The translations under genes were made by a program, and so were the position numbers. The notes below the pieces were generated by a model that was not told where the DNA came from, did not search any database, and saw only the letters and a program-made list of their open reading frames with translations. A stretch of DNA of 64,000 nt from Anas platyrhynchos (taxonomy: Eukaryota; Chordata; Aves; Anseriformes; Anatidae). Below are positions 1 to 10,197 of the stretch, piece by piece. The stretch lies in assembly GCF_047663525.1 (NCBI RefSeq), contig NC_092605.1:6076001-6140000 (forward strand), read 5' to 3'. Positions within the stretch are counted from its first letter, which is position 1, and every line of letters starts with the position of its first letter.

Positions 1-3000
1 ACTCTCCAGAGAGGATCTTAGCCTACTGTATTTAGACTCTAATCCAGTTAGTAATTGAGGGTTTGGAAGCTAATATGTAAACATAGATTGTGGCCTGCTA
101 CATCAGTCACTGTTCAGCAGACTACATCATAGTGCTAATGATGTGGGATGAGTCTAAGGACTAGAATTTACAAATAAATCCTTTTTTTTTTTCTTCTTTG
201 ATGGCAGTGAATATATGTACAGTGTTTTCTTAAAACAAATACTGTATGGTGTGGTCTGAGGGATTTTTTCCAAGAAAGGAAGGAAGTAGCAGCTGATCAA
301 ACACTTGCCAAATCAGTGACTTGGCTTATATTGATTTCAGTGAAAACTGACTCAAACTTTAACTGAGCAGTTACTGGATTGGTTCTAGTGTAATCTAGTG
401 TAAGCAGCAATGCTCATATTCTTATGCCATTTGTTACTCAAGGAATATTGTCAAGAAAGCACGACTTGTTATGTACCACAGCTGATTTGAAAGGAAATAA
501 ACTGTTCAACAGCTGCTGGCAATTTGTTCCTTGACTACATCCTTGGGATTGTTTTCTCAGTATTTTTCAATCCAAAATACTGATTCCAAGGCAGTTTGCT
601 ATTAAAGCATGTGGCGTATGTGAGTTTGTTCTTACTTAATGAAACTTTGTGTACCATAGTCTGAATCGTGTAGTCCTTGCAAGCATTCTGTTCTGCACAG
701 AGGGAGACTTTGCTGGGGCTTCTATGGTTGTTCTCTGTTTTAGGAGAGAATGTGGGTTCAGCTGAGCACTGCAAACAAAATATTTCAATAATTTAACCAA
801 AGGCTTGTGTGTCTAGCACACAACAAGGCGGAACTTGAGCTGTGGATTATATTTACTAGGGTTATTTTATTATATAGTGACTAGAAGAGGTTTGAAATCC
901 TCATTGTGAGTAGCTATTTTCCTTTTAAAGAGATCAACAGAGATATAGAGAAAATTCTCACCTACTGCCTCCCATCCTTTGTTTTCTATAGTCACTAAAG
1001 AAAGAGGAAAAAGGGAAGGGAAGAACTTTGTTATGCTTGAGGAAAAAAATTAAAAGGGTAAAAAATAAAAAGGGTAAAAAACAAAACCCCCACAAACCTT
1101 GAAGCCTTATTTGCTGTCCCACAAAGGAACCTCACTTGTCTGCCCTTAACCAGTACTGATGTCTGTATCATATTTTATTTCCACTTGAGATCTTATTTGT
1201 GGTCATTCAGTCTCCTGCATCACTGAGGGACAAAGTTGAGGTTTACTGAGAGTTAAGAGTATGTGTGAGCCCTTAGCACAGACTAGCTCAGTTATCAATG
1301 GCTTGTGCACGTCAATAGTGATCTGTCTGGGAGGGAATTTTGTGCTGAGTTTGTGTTTCAGGAAAAGCATTAGACAGGCTCCTCAAATCTCCTTGAGAGT
1401 GGGATTCATTCCTGTGCTTCTTGGACAGCTTGCACGCCCTTGATGCAATGGGCTGTTTGGGGAACACAGGATTGCCCCTTCCTTGCAGGGGAGTGGTGAA
1501 TGAAGATGTTGCTATCACTATGCTTCTATCATGACAGGGAGCAGCCACTGCTGAGATTCAGAGGGAAGTCCCATCTCCATTATGCTTTCAAGATTTAAAA
1601 AAAAAAAAAAAAAAAAAAAAGTTTGTGCTTTTTTAGACTAAGTCCATCCTAGTGAGATTTTCCTATCTGAACTCTCATGTCCATTGCTGCTCCTTGGTTA
1701 GCACTGTTTGACAGTGATGATGAGTGGTGGTGTAGGTGGTGCAACCACCGTGGCTGATACCGTAAGCTGTCCTCTACAGCATCTCACCTACATGAGCTGC
1801 CTTGTTAGAATATCTTTGACTAGCCTGTCCAAAAAGACAGCATAGAGATAAGGCTGCAAGTCCTTTTCACACAGCTCTGGTTCAGCTTTATTTGTGACTT
1901 TGTGATTTGCTGATAAAATTTCTAGATCAGCTGTAACATCCTGACAATTCACTTTTTTTTGAATCTCAGTCCCAATGTCTCTAGCAAGCCATGAGTCTGC
2001 AGCTTATAGTCAGTGCTGAATAACGTACTGGGAAGTGCTCTAAAGTGCAAGAGTTGTTTCTTTGTGGATTTCTTCCCCCAGAATATTTTTTGTTGACATG
2101 TACACTCTTAGTCTTGACCCCAGCCACGGTGCTCACTGTCAGAGCATCTATGTGCCATGGGGTAGCTACTTTGAGCAGCTGGGAGGGACAAACACAGTAT
2201 TCTTGGCTTCAGTACAGCTTTAGTTACTGAGAAGAATTTTAGCCCTGGCTTTATACCAGGCTGGTCCTCTACATGTCTTTTGTGATCCTGAAGACAAGGT
2301 GTGTCCCATCTGCATGACAAAATTGTGATTACCATGATATGCAAGCATATAGGGTGAATAAGACTGAAGTCCATCCAGGTAAGGCAGCACAGGGTTGTCC
2401 CTATAAGCTTTACCTCAGTTCTGTATAGCTATCCAATTGCATGCTGTAACTGTACACTCTGTTTGTAAGGCACAAACTTACTAGCTTGGCCTAGCAAGCA
2501 TAACTTAGAGACAACCAATTCCCCTTCAGACAGAAACATCTGCAAGTCAGGTCACTGTACCGTAGTTTGTGACGGAGCGGAGCCAGCTCACAGTGTTACA
2601 TTGCCTTCCTTAGACTTCTGTTTGGTGTATTGGCATAAGTCTTGAAATTTTGTTCAACTCTGAGAGTAGTACCTATTGAAACATAATTAGAGGTTACTTT
2701 TAAGTTAAACTTGAATGAAAAAAATAATAAATATGGACTTCTTTGGTATCTTTTGGACATCTACCCCTAGAGTCTGTATTTCTTTCTTGCATAGGTGTTG
2801 TTAGTGGTGCAACTGTGACATTTCAGCTGTCAGCTTTCACGTCACCATTCTCAGCAGAGTGAAATTCACCCTGGTGAACTCCCTGCAAAGCCCGTTGTAC
2901 CCTGGCAAAGGGTAGGCAGGTGATTGCTCTGGCAGACCTGTTTAATACACAGTAAGTAACGGGTGCAGAAGGGCTGCAGTTACTCTTCCACCCAGATAGT

Positions 3001-4935
3001 TGGAGCAGTCATCTTTTTACACTACCCAACATCAGCCCTGTTTTATTTAATACCTTATCCTTAGCTAAATTATTTTGGCTTTGGAGAAAGGAAATTTGAA
3101 GGGGGAGAATTTCATGTCATGTGAACACTTCAATATGCTACAGGACAGTAAATGTTGCACTTACAGTATGTTTAAATACTGGGATATTTTGAGAATTACT
3201 GTAAAATCAATTGTGGGAGCCATTTGTTTTGCTTTGTTGCACAGATTGTACTTCAATTTTTTGCATGGTTATACATTTTAGTACTTGTGCCTTTCACTTC
3301 TATGTTGTGAGAACATTATTTTCATGTTTCATCTGCTTTTTGGGGTACTTTTTATATACACTTCTTTCATTTGATCTTCATCTCTGATTTTCATGTAATG
3401 TAAATGTGTGTATATATAAAATAGATCAGATTTGTATTCATGTGCCTGAGATGTAAAAAATACTCATTTTGTACAGGTTTTTTTAGAAGCACTAGGTCAT
3501 GTTCTAACTTACTTAGCAAATGAGGTTTAACATAATTAGCAGCTCTTTGTCTTGTTTTAGAAATGTTGTGTCAGGTGGCTGGTCTTTTTTATAAGTCAGT
3601 GTGACACGCACTCCCTGGATTTATTGTTCTGGTATCACTATGAGACCAATTCTATCCACTTGTTAGTTTCAGTAAATTCAAAATAATAAAACATCTAGGT
3701 GTATGTTAAGGTCCTGCCTTGATGATTATGGTTTTTATTCACATTACAGAAAACTTGTTTCCTTCTACACTTGAAATGAACATCAGACAAAAACTTCATT
3801 TTAACACATTGCCCATTTAATTTCAGTTCTGGGATTATTTTTGTGGGAGTGGGTGAGTGATTTACTTTGCCTATTGCAATCAAAAGGGAAATAGCAGTGC
3901 CAATTTATAGACCCTCCTTCTTAGGGTAAAATGCTTTGGATTACTACTTCTGTTCCCTTCCAGGCTTCTGTGGCAGCTTTTACTGGATCTGCACAGCTGA
4001 AAGTGCAAGGTGTTAAGAATATGAAGGTAATAGGGCTGGAATTTCTTGCACAGATGATTAACTATCTCTAACCTCCACTTGCAGATGTGAGAAATTGGGT
4101 GTCTTGCTTTTCACATTTTAGCAGCTGCAGAATAAACCTCCTTTGGGGCTTGTAGCATAACACCCCTGCAGCATTTGGGAAGCAAAACAGATTCCAGGTG
4201 AGACTGGGCCACCTGTAACTCTTTGGCAACCAGGGCCCTGGTCCTAGAAGTGTCCTTCCCTCCCACCAACCTCTTCTTGAGCTGGTGCTTTCATTTCTTG
4301 AGTGTTGACCCCCTCATCTGGTCATATGCTTGAATTGTTCCCTCTCTCACGTATTTTGTCAATACCTGATAAGCCTCACTCACCAGCCTGCAAACATGGT
4401 GTGAGATAATAAAATCACAAAGAGTGATCACAAAGAGATCTTGTTAAATCACAAGAGAAAGGGGAGAAAAAAAAAAAAAAAAAAAAGAATAATATCCTCT
4501 AAAAACTCAAAGACCCAAGGTTTTGATCTATAAAATACAATGTTCTGTTCTCATGGAGGAGAATTTTTTAAACTGAATTTGGCATCCACTTAAGGCCACA
4601 AAGCTGCCTTAGAAGCAAGGAGATGGTTTTATTTTTTTATTTCAAAGGCTGCTTGGTAAGAAACTGAGCAAAGTCCATTCACTCCATTGTTACAGGAAAA
4701 AAAAAAAAAAAGCTAGCAAAAATGGCAAATGATTATTTTTAATCTTGTTCTGTAATTTACAACACAAGTGAAGTGATGTCAATACTGTTGCAATGTGCCA
4801 TTACACTATTTTAATCTGTATTTTCTTGAAATACTTTCTGGGGACAATAAAGCTGTCCTTGCTAATGTGGATCCTCTTATGTACCTGTATTGTACAAACA
4901 TATGTAAATAAATTGTTTGCTTTCCCTGCATGATT
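1..4935 (+). other. RAB11FIP4: Probable distal 3'UTR of RAB11FIP4 (synteny-based)
   Basis: AT-rich sequence with no long open frame, many short T and A runs, and tandem poly(A) signals at its right end fits a long vertebrate 3'UTR read on the + strand. No coding sequence of the gene is visible, so the stop codon must lie left of the window. The name rests only on gene order: in human 17q11.2 RAB11FIP4, an effector of Rab11 recycling endosomes, lies just upstream of MIR193A and MIR365B on the same strand, and both microRNAs are present here. Internal A-rich runs at 1597-1620 (24 A), 4467-4486 (20 A) and 4697-4711 (15 A) could misprime oligo-dT in cDNA libraries. Two Pumilio-type UGUANAUA motifs are at 3409-3416 and 4903-4910. 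The strand and 3' end are fairly secure; the gene name is inference. Confidence 0.5.
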
Positions 4936-4970
4936 AAAAAAACTGTCTGTGGTGGGTGACTGATTTGATT
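4846..4970 (+). terminator. Poly(A) signals and downstream GU-rich element
   Basis: Two AATAAA hexamers occur at 4846-4851 and 4907-4912. Cleavage is most likely about 4925-4935. A GU-rich stretch follows at 4944-4970, which is the usual order for a mammalian or avian polyadenylation site. The two signals are about 60 bases apart and could give two closely spaced 3' ends. A Pumilio-type motif (TGTAAATA, 4903-4910) overlaps the second hexamer. Confidence 0.65.
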
Positions 4971-5325
4971 TCCCTGTCTACCCCGAATCCCTGGTGCATG
5001 CAGTGCGTACCCACCTCTGTGTCTACACTTGTTTTAAAAAGATTGCACAGCTCTGCTCTTGCCCAAATGCCAAACTCATTAGCTTTGGCCGAGTTACACA
5101 GATGTCGCTAGGGAATGAATTTGTCTCAGTACATGCTTTATCAGACAGCCGCAACTCTGTTAAGTTTCCAGGAGCTTTGTTGGGTACATAATGCTCAAGC
5201 TTCACAGGGCCGATGTGTTAATCTCTCCACCCACAGGCCTCCTCTTCTCAATTGATGGCAACTCCAGCTGTGAGCTGTTGGTGGGATTTGGGCCAGCTTT
5301 TTTTAATCTGACTTAAATATCATTA
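4936..5325. other. Intergenic stretch after the poly(A) site
   Basis: Mixed-composition sequence between the poly(A) site and the next GC-rich patch. I see no convincing ORF, repeat or RNA gene in it. Confidence 0.5.
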
Positions 5326-5640
5326 CTTGCTGAGCCGTGCGGCTAACAAGGGCTGGGGGGAGAGCGAGCGGCAGGTGGGGGAGGCCGCCTCCTGGCTCAG
5401 GCCTCCGGGGGCAGCAGCTCTGGGCCAGTGGCTCTGGGCCGGGGCTAGTGGCCCAGGGCCACCGCCAACCATCGCCCCCAGAGCCGTGTGTGGAGGTGGC
5501 AGGGACAGAAAGGGAGCCCCGGGACCTGCCGGGCCCGGCCCGCCCGGAGGAGCCGCCACTCGGGCCCAGCCCCGTCGGAGAAGCCACCACGCCGCCCTGC
5601 GCAGCAGCCCCCTCAACCGACGTGCTGAGGTAATTTTTTT
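5326..5640. promoter_or_regulatory. Small CpG-rich island 0.4 kb past the poly(A) site
   Basis: An abrupt change from AT-rich to very GC-rich sequence with many CpG, open in several frames on both strands because stop codons are rare at this composition. Its right edge is a possible 5' splice donor (GAG followed by GTAATT near 5628-5636), then a T-run. It could be a promoter or first exon of a non-coding RNA, or a regulatory island. No protein encoded here is recognisable. Confidence 0.4.
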
Positions 5641-8085
5641 TTTTTACTTTTTAATTTTTGAGCCTCCAGAGCCCCCGGTCTGTTCTCTGGTCTTTGTTTA
5701 ACTGCTGCAGTGAAAAATAAAATTAAAAATGCCAGCAAGGGACAGGCAGTTTAGGTCAGGGCCGTGCTTGGCAAAGCTCGGTGCAGTGACGGCGTCACCT
5801 CAGGGGCAGCAGGCCCCGGGGCCGTGCTTGCGGGTGTCGCTGTGGAAAAAAGGGGCCCAGGAGGGGGCCATTAGCTTGGGAAAGCACAGCTGATAGAGGT
5901 ACAGCCCCCCTCAGCCTACACCAGTGCTGTGGTGCCCGTTACTGGGAAAACTGGGGCCTTTCTGAGGGGTAATGGGGGGACTCAGGTGAAGCATCTCCCC
6001 AAGCTGCCCTGTGTGGCCTGCCTGGCAGTGCGTCAGGGAAACCATCGCTCAGCCCCTTAACACCAGCAAGGTCTGCACTACCGTGGCCACAGGATGGAGT
6101 TTCCAGCAGGTTTAGGATTTGTTTCCTGAAAAGTCACTGCTCCTACACTTGGGCTACTCCTCTGCCAGTTGGAAAAAGGTCAGTTGTGCCCTTCTGAGTG
6201 GGACCCAAAAACATGACTGGTTTACACCTTTATGAATGATGATGGACGCTGTACAGCAGAGGAGAACCGTGTCTGTGATGTATTATTTAAAATCTGAAAA
6301 GTCTAATTTCATGAGTTCTCTGCCTCCCTCTGGGCTCAAAGACAAGGGAGAGGGGAAAAAGGGAATTTTGAAAAGCCTTGGAGGGCAAATGTCTTACTTT
6401 AAAAAAACATTTTGGTGCTCCTAAGTGATTGTAGAGTGCAAACTGCTTTGATTCAGCTGTCAGTAGTTTCTAAACCTGCTATATGCCTCTTACAATATCA
6501 TTCCATGTGGTGGCTGGGCAGCGCTTCTCCCAGCAGGTACAGACATTCGGGAAATCAGAACAAAGATAAGGTGTGAATAATCCATGGAGCAACCTCTGTG
6601 TTATCTTCTCAGGCTTCCCTGTTTCCACATTCCTTACAGCAGTAAGGCCTTAGATATTCAGATTTATAACAGCAGGCTGAAACAAAACACCCCGCTGTGT
6701 ATGTTCAACCATTCTACCAAAGAGATATGGAGTAGTTTTATTCCAAAATCTGGATAGCAACTCAGGCTTACATGCTGTACTACTGACCTACTTTCAGATC
6801 AGTTGCACAGGGGTTCACAAGAAAGACACAATGTGAAAATAAATCAGCTGTTGCTGTGGGGATAGGAATACATCAACACCACGTATCTCAAAGCCTCCAA
6901 CAGTTTCTAACAAATGATATTGTTCTTACTGTGTTGAGAGCCCAGACCCTTGGGTCATTTTGCAAACAGGAACTGAATCTCAGAACTCCCTGGGAGGTGA
7001 TTGTTATCTTTCTCCTATCTTTGGGGGGAAGGGGAGGGGGAAAAGGAATCTTGAAGCCAGACAGAGGTTCTGTGATGTAGTAGCAGAGCAGAAAATAGTT
7101 TGCAGGACTTCTGTCCCCTGGAAACTTGGATGGTGGCAAGGAGGGCCTTTACAAAGAGGAAATGCAGCTTGTGTGAGCACCAAGTGAGTGCAGTGGCCAG
7201 TTCTGGTAGTCTGGCAGCAGGCTCTGATCTCCTTGTCTTGTCTTGGCAGATGTGTTTTGTTCAGCATGTGAGTATCAGAGCCGTGACTTTGATGCTTTCC
7301 CTTGCTCTGTTCTCTCTACTATTTGCTGTTCTGGATGACACAGGTTTATAACATTTCCCTGGATTTCTGTCTGGGGGCAGGGGTCTGAGATGTGTTGCTC
7401 TGTTCTAAGTGGTTTTTGACCCACATGATACAGAAAGGAGTCTCCTAGCTTGCATAACTCAGGGTAAGTTTTGTTATTTGAGATAGCTGCTACTTTTAGG
7501 CAAAAAAAAAAAAAGGGGGGGGGGGGCTAGAGCACATGACACATGACTAGTAAATTGAACGTTGTCCCAGCTGTATAATGATAAGCATTTGGGTTAATGG
7601 TCATTTTAAAATTACTTTGCAGTGGTAATGTGTCTTCTGTCACGGTGCTTAAACCCTTACTCCCTCACACTTGGACCTTTGTGCCTTAGCTTGCTAATAT
7701 ACCCATAAGAAGCTGGTGGTTAATATTTTGATGCCATGGCGTGTACCATAACGCCTATAAATCCCAGCACAGACTGCTTTGAACAGAAAGACAGAAGAGC
7801 AGGTAACCAGGCTGTGTTACCAAATGGGGTATGAGCTTACCACCTCCTGTGCTTGCTCTTTCACTGGTGCACTGCAACACAAATTGCAGGTTGTGTTTTA
7901 TGAAACACTGTCTCTCATGGCCACCGCCTGGCTTTCCTCACTGTGCTCAGGTTTTATTTAAAACCTGGAAGGACACTGGCCAGAATTACCCTCAGCCCTT
8001 CAGCCCTCCTCCAGCCTGCCCCAGCGCTTCTGCAGTGCAACAGTGCTGCTGGGCGAGCTGCCCCTCAGCGTTTCCCCTGCAACAC
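5641..8085. other. Intergenic DNA without recognisable genes
   Basis: No supported gene. It holds an A13-G12 homopolymer junction at 7502-7526 and short G-rich and A-rich patches around 6340-6360 and 7020-7045. Short open frames here look like noise. Confidence 0.5.
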
Positions 8086-8089
8086 AGCC

Positions 8090-8345
8090 GAGCTCTGGCT
8101 GTGCGAGCAAAGAACGGGGGGGCTGCCGCAAGCAAAGCGGCGGCACGGCATGCAACTTGCCTTTCCTTCGTGGAAACGCTGCTGAAGCGTGCGCCGGGTT
8201 CGGCAGGGAGGCTGCAGTGGGGCGCTCCCCCAGCAGGGGCCGGCCGGGCTCTGCGGGAGCCGGCGGGGAGGCGGAGCGCGGGCGGCCCCGTGTGCGCAGC
8301 CGGCTGCTGCTCCTCCGAACAGCCGCCCCAAAAGCAAAGTCCAGG
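8090..8345. promoter_or_regulatory. GC-rich, CpG-containing patch
   Basis: A GC-rich segment of about 250 bases with numerous CpG, flanked by AT-richer DNA. Long overlapping frames run through it on both strands (one of 275 codons from 7831), but they show no domain, no coding-like composition outside the GC-rich core and no recognisable similarity. I read it as a regulatory or island sequence rather than coding. Confidence 0.3.
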
Positions 8346-9359
8346 GACGTGGACTTTTCAAAAGCGGGACGTGGCTTTTAAGCACGAGTTCCGTAACCCA
8401 CACGGCTCCTCTCGTCCTGCTTTTTTACTCTGGATGTCCCTGGGCGATTTGCCAAGCGACTGTAGCATCAGAAAAGCAAGGCTGGGTGTCAGACACCTGC
8501 TTGGAAATACTCGGCACAATCTTTATACTGTTTTTAACAGCTCAGGATGGGATTTACTCTTAGGAAAGCAACTGTTTCTCCCGCGAATGAGGTGTTCAGA
8601 CCTCGTGTGTTTTATTTGTGCAAGGAGCACGTTGCAGATGCAGTTTGCATTCATGTAATAAAGGTTGTGCAACCCAGATCTGATCAAACAGCCGGCGGTG
8701 CCTGGTTACCAGCTCATCCGTGTAAAGAAAGCTGTTATGTTACGTCAGGTTGGTAGCAGGCTTTTACTGTGCTTTGGTTTATTTGGGTATTTTTTCCAGG
8801 AGAAATACGTAAGTCAGGGATTGTTAGATTGCTTTATGCAGTCCAGCAACGATTGAAAACTAGAAACCAGAATGAGGAATTCCAGTGCAGAGCTAAATAA
8901 TGGTTCAAACCCACATCCTTCAGATTCTTCCCTCCTGCCCTACAGCCAGCGGTGACAAAAGCAGGAGCTGATTCACTGCCTGGGTTTTAACCAAGTGCTA
9001 GCCGTGAGTCCAAATCCTTGGTAACCGGCAACCCGAAGGAGGAACCGTTCCTAAAGCAGCACCGTCTTTACGATTTATGCTGTGCGATTTATGCTGCTTC
9101 GCCTGCGTAGGCAGAAGATAACGAGACCGGAGCAAAGCGTGAAAACGGCGGCAGGGAGCTCCACGCCGGGCTGCCCGGGACCCGGGGCAGGGCTGGCCGG
9201 GTACCCCCTGTCCTCCCGGTGCCGGTGCCCGGGCCGGGCTCCGAGGGAACGGCGCCGCCGGTGCCGCCCCAGCGCTCCGTGCCCGGGGGCGCCCCCGGCC
9301 CGGGGGGGCCGCAGCCCGCTGCCTTCCACTGCCTGCGCGCCGCTGCTGCTAGCCCGTCA

Positions 9360-9431
9360 GGCGCGGTGGCCAAGTGGTAAGGCGTCGGTCTCGTAAACCG
9401 AAGATCGCGGGTTCGAACCCCGTCCGTGCCT
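9360..9431 (+). tRNA. tRNA-Thr, anticodon CGT
   Basis: A complete 72-nt cloverleaf. The acceptor arm GGCGCGG (9360-9366) pairs with CCGTGCC (9424-9430) with one G-T pair, and the discriminator is T at 9431. The anticodon stem TCGGT/ACCGA encloses loop CTCGTAA with anticodon CGT at 9392-9394, which reads the threonine codon ACG. The T arm is GCGGG-TTCGAAC-CCCGT. Pol III promoter boxes match consensus: A box TGGCCAAGTGG at 9367-9377 and B box GGTTCGAACCC at 9410-9420. There is no intron. The sequence is nearly identical to vertebrate tRNA-Thr(CGT) as I know it, and nothing suggests a pseudogene. The nearest run of four or more T lies 73 bases downstream, which is unusually far. Confidence 0.97.
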
Positions 9432-9483
9432 GCTCGAGGGAGCGCGGTGCTGTTCGCCAGCCTCGCGGCGTGGAGCCGCAAAT

Positions 9484-9508
9484 GCCGCCCTCTTGGCGGC
9501 TCCTTTTT
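9484..9508 (+). terminator. GC hairpin plus T5, likely Pol III terminator of the tRNA
   Basis: A perfect 6-bp stem GCCGCC/GGCGGC (9484-9489 and 9495-9500) with loop CTCTT is followed by TCC and a T5 run at 9504-9508. It is the first T-run of four or more after the tRNA. The precursor would carry a 3' trailer of about 73-77 nt, longer than typical. T5 alone can stop Pol III; a role for the hairpin is speculative. Confidence 0.5.
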
Positions 9509-10170
9509 GTTCCCGGCCCCGAGGAGAAGGGAGGGAGGGCGGCCCCGCAGTTCCTGCGGCTTGGCAGGCCGGGGTGCACCGGCCGGGGGCGGGGAGAGGC
9601 CCCCCGGACCCTCGCTGTGCTCCCAGAGCCGGGGGGCCGCATCCTGCCCGGTGAGCGCGGCTCTGCTGAGCACTGTGTTTGTGGGGAGGGAGCAGCAGTC
9701 ACCTCGTGCGGGAGGCATTCTCCGTGCTTTGCTGCAGGACGGGTGTCTCGAACGAGGTGAATCACAGTTAAGTAAAGCTGATGTTGCCAACACAGCGTTG
9801 TGGAGGAAGTGTTTGGTGAGCTTGGAAGCGACGAATCCCTCTTGCTGTCTTTAAAGGTGCTGGGTTTGATGTAATTCTCGTAGACAGAGTCTTTAAATGG
9901 TAGAGGGAGGCTGAATCCTGGAATAAACGAATACAGCCATGAAAAGCTTAGTGCAGTTGTGCCATTTACACCAGAACTGGCCTTGATTACTTGGTTCTTA
10001 GTGCATAAAGCGGTGCGAAGCTCTACACGTGTGCAAGGGCATTTCTGCTGGCTCTGTATAGCATCAGGTTGATTATTGCTGCTTCCAGACAGCTTAAAGT
10101 ATGTAAAGAGTAGTCATTTCATTGCAAAATCACAATAGCCAGATATTTGGGAAGAGCTGAGGAGCCTCTT

Positions 10171-10197
10171 GGGGGGGGGGGGGGGGGGGGGGGGGGG
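10171..10197 (+). repeat. G27 homopolymer
   Basis: 27 consecutive G, followed by an AGAG spacer and a run of A. Such a run can form G-quadruplex structures and is prone to length errors in sequencing, so the exact length may be unreliable. Confidence 0.9.

Larger units (their letters stand above)
9120..9760. promoter_or_regulatory. CpG island surrounding the tRNA gene
   Basis: GC- and CpG-rich DNA on both sides of the tRNA-Thr gene. Such islands around tRNA genes usually mark open chromatin. Nothing else recognisable lies inside it, apart from a GC hairpin followed by a T-run downstream of the tRNA. Confidence 0.5.

Noticed and set aside
7831..8658. 275-codon open frame
   Set aside because: It spans a small GC-rich patch, overlaps equally long frames on both strands, and shows no recognisable family.
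9089..9793. 234-codon minus-strand frame, and a 138-codon one, across the tRNA
   Set aside because: The familiar-looking peptide in them is the reverse complement of the tRNA-Thr gene, a well-known source of false protein predictions.
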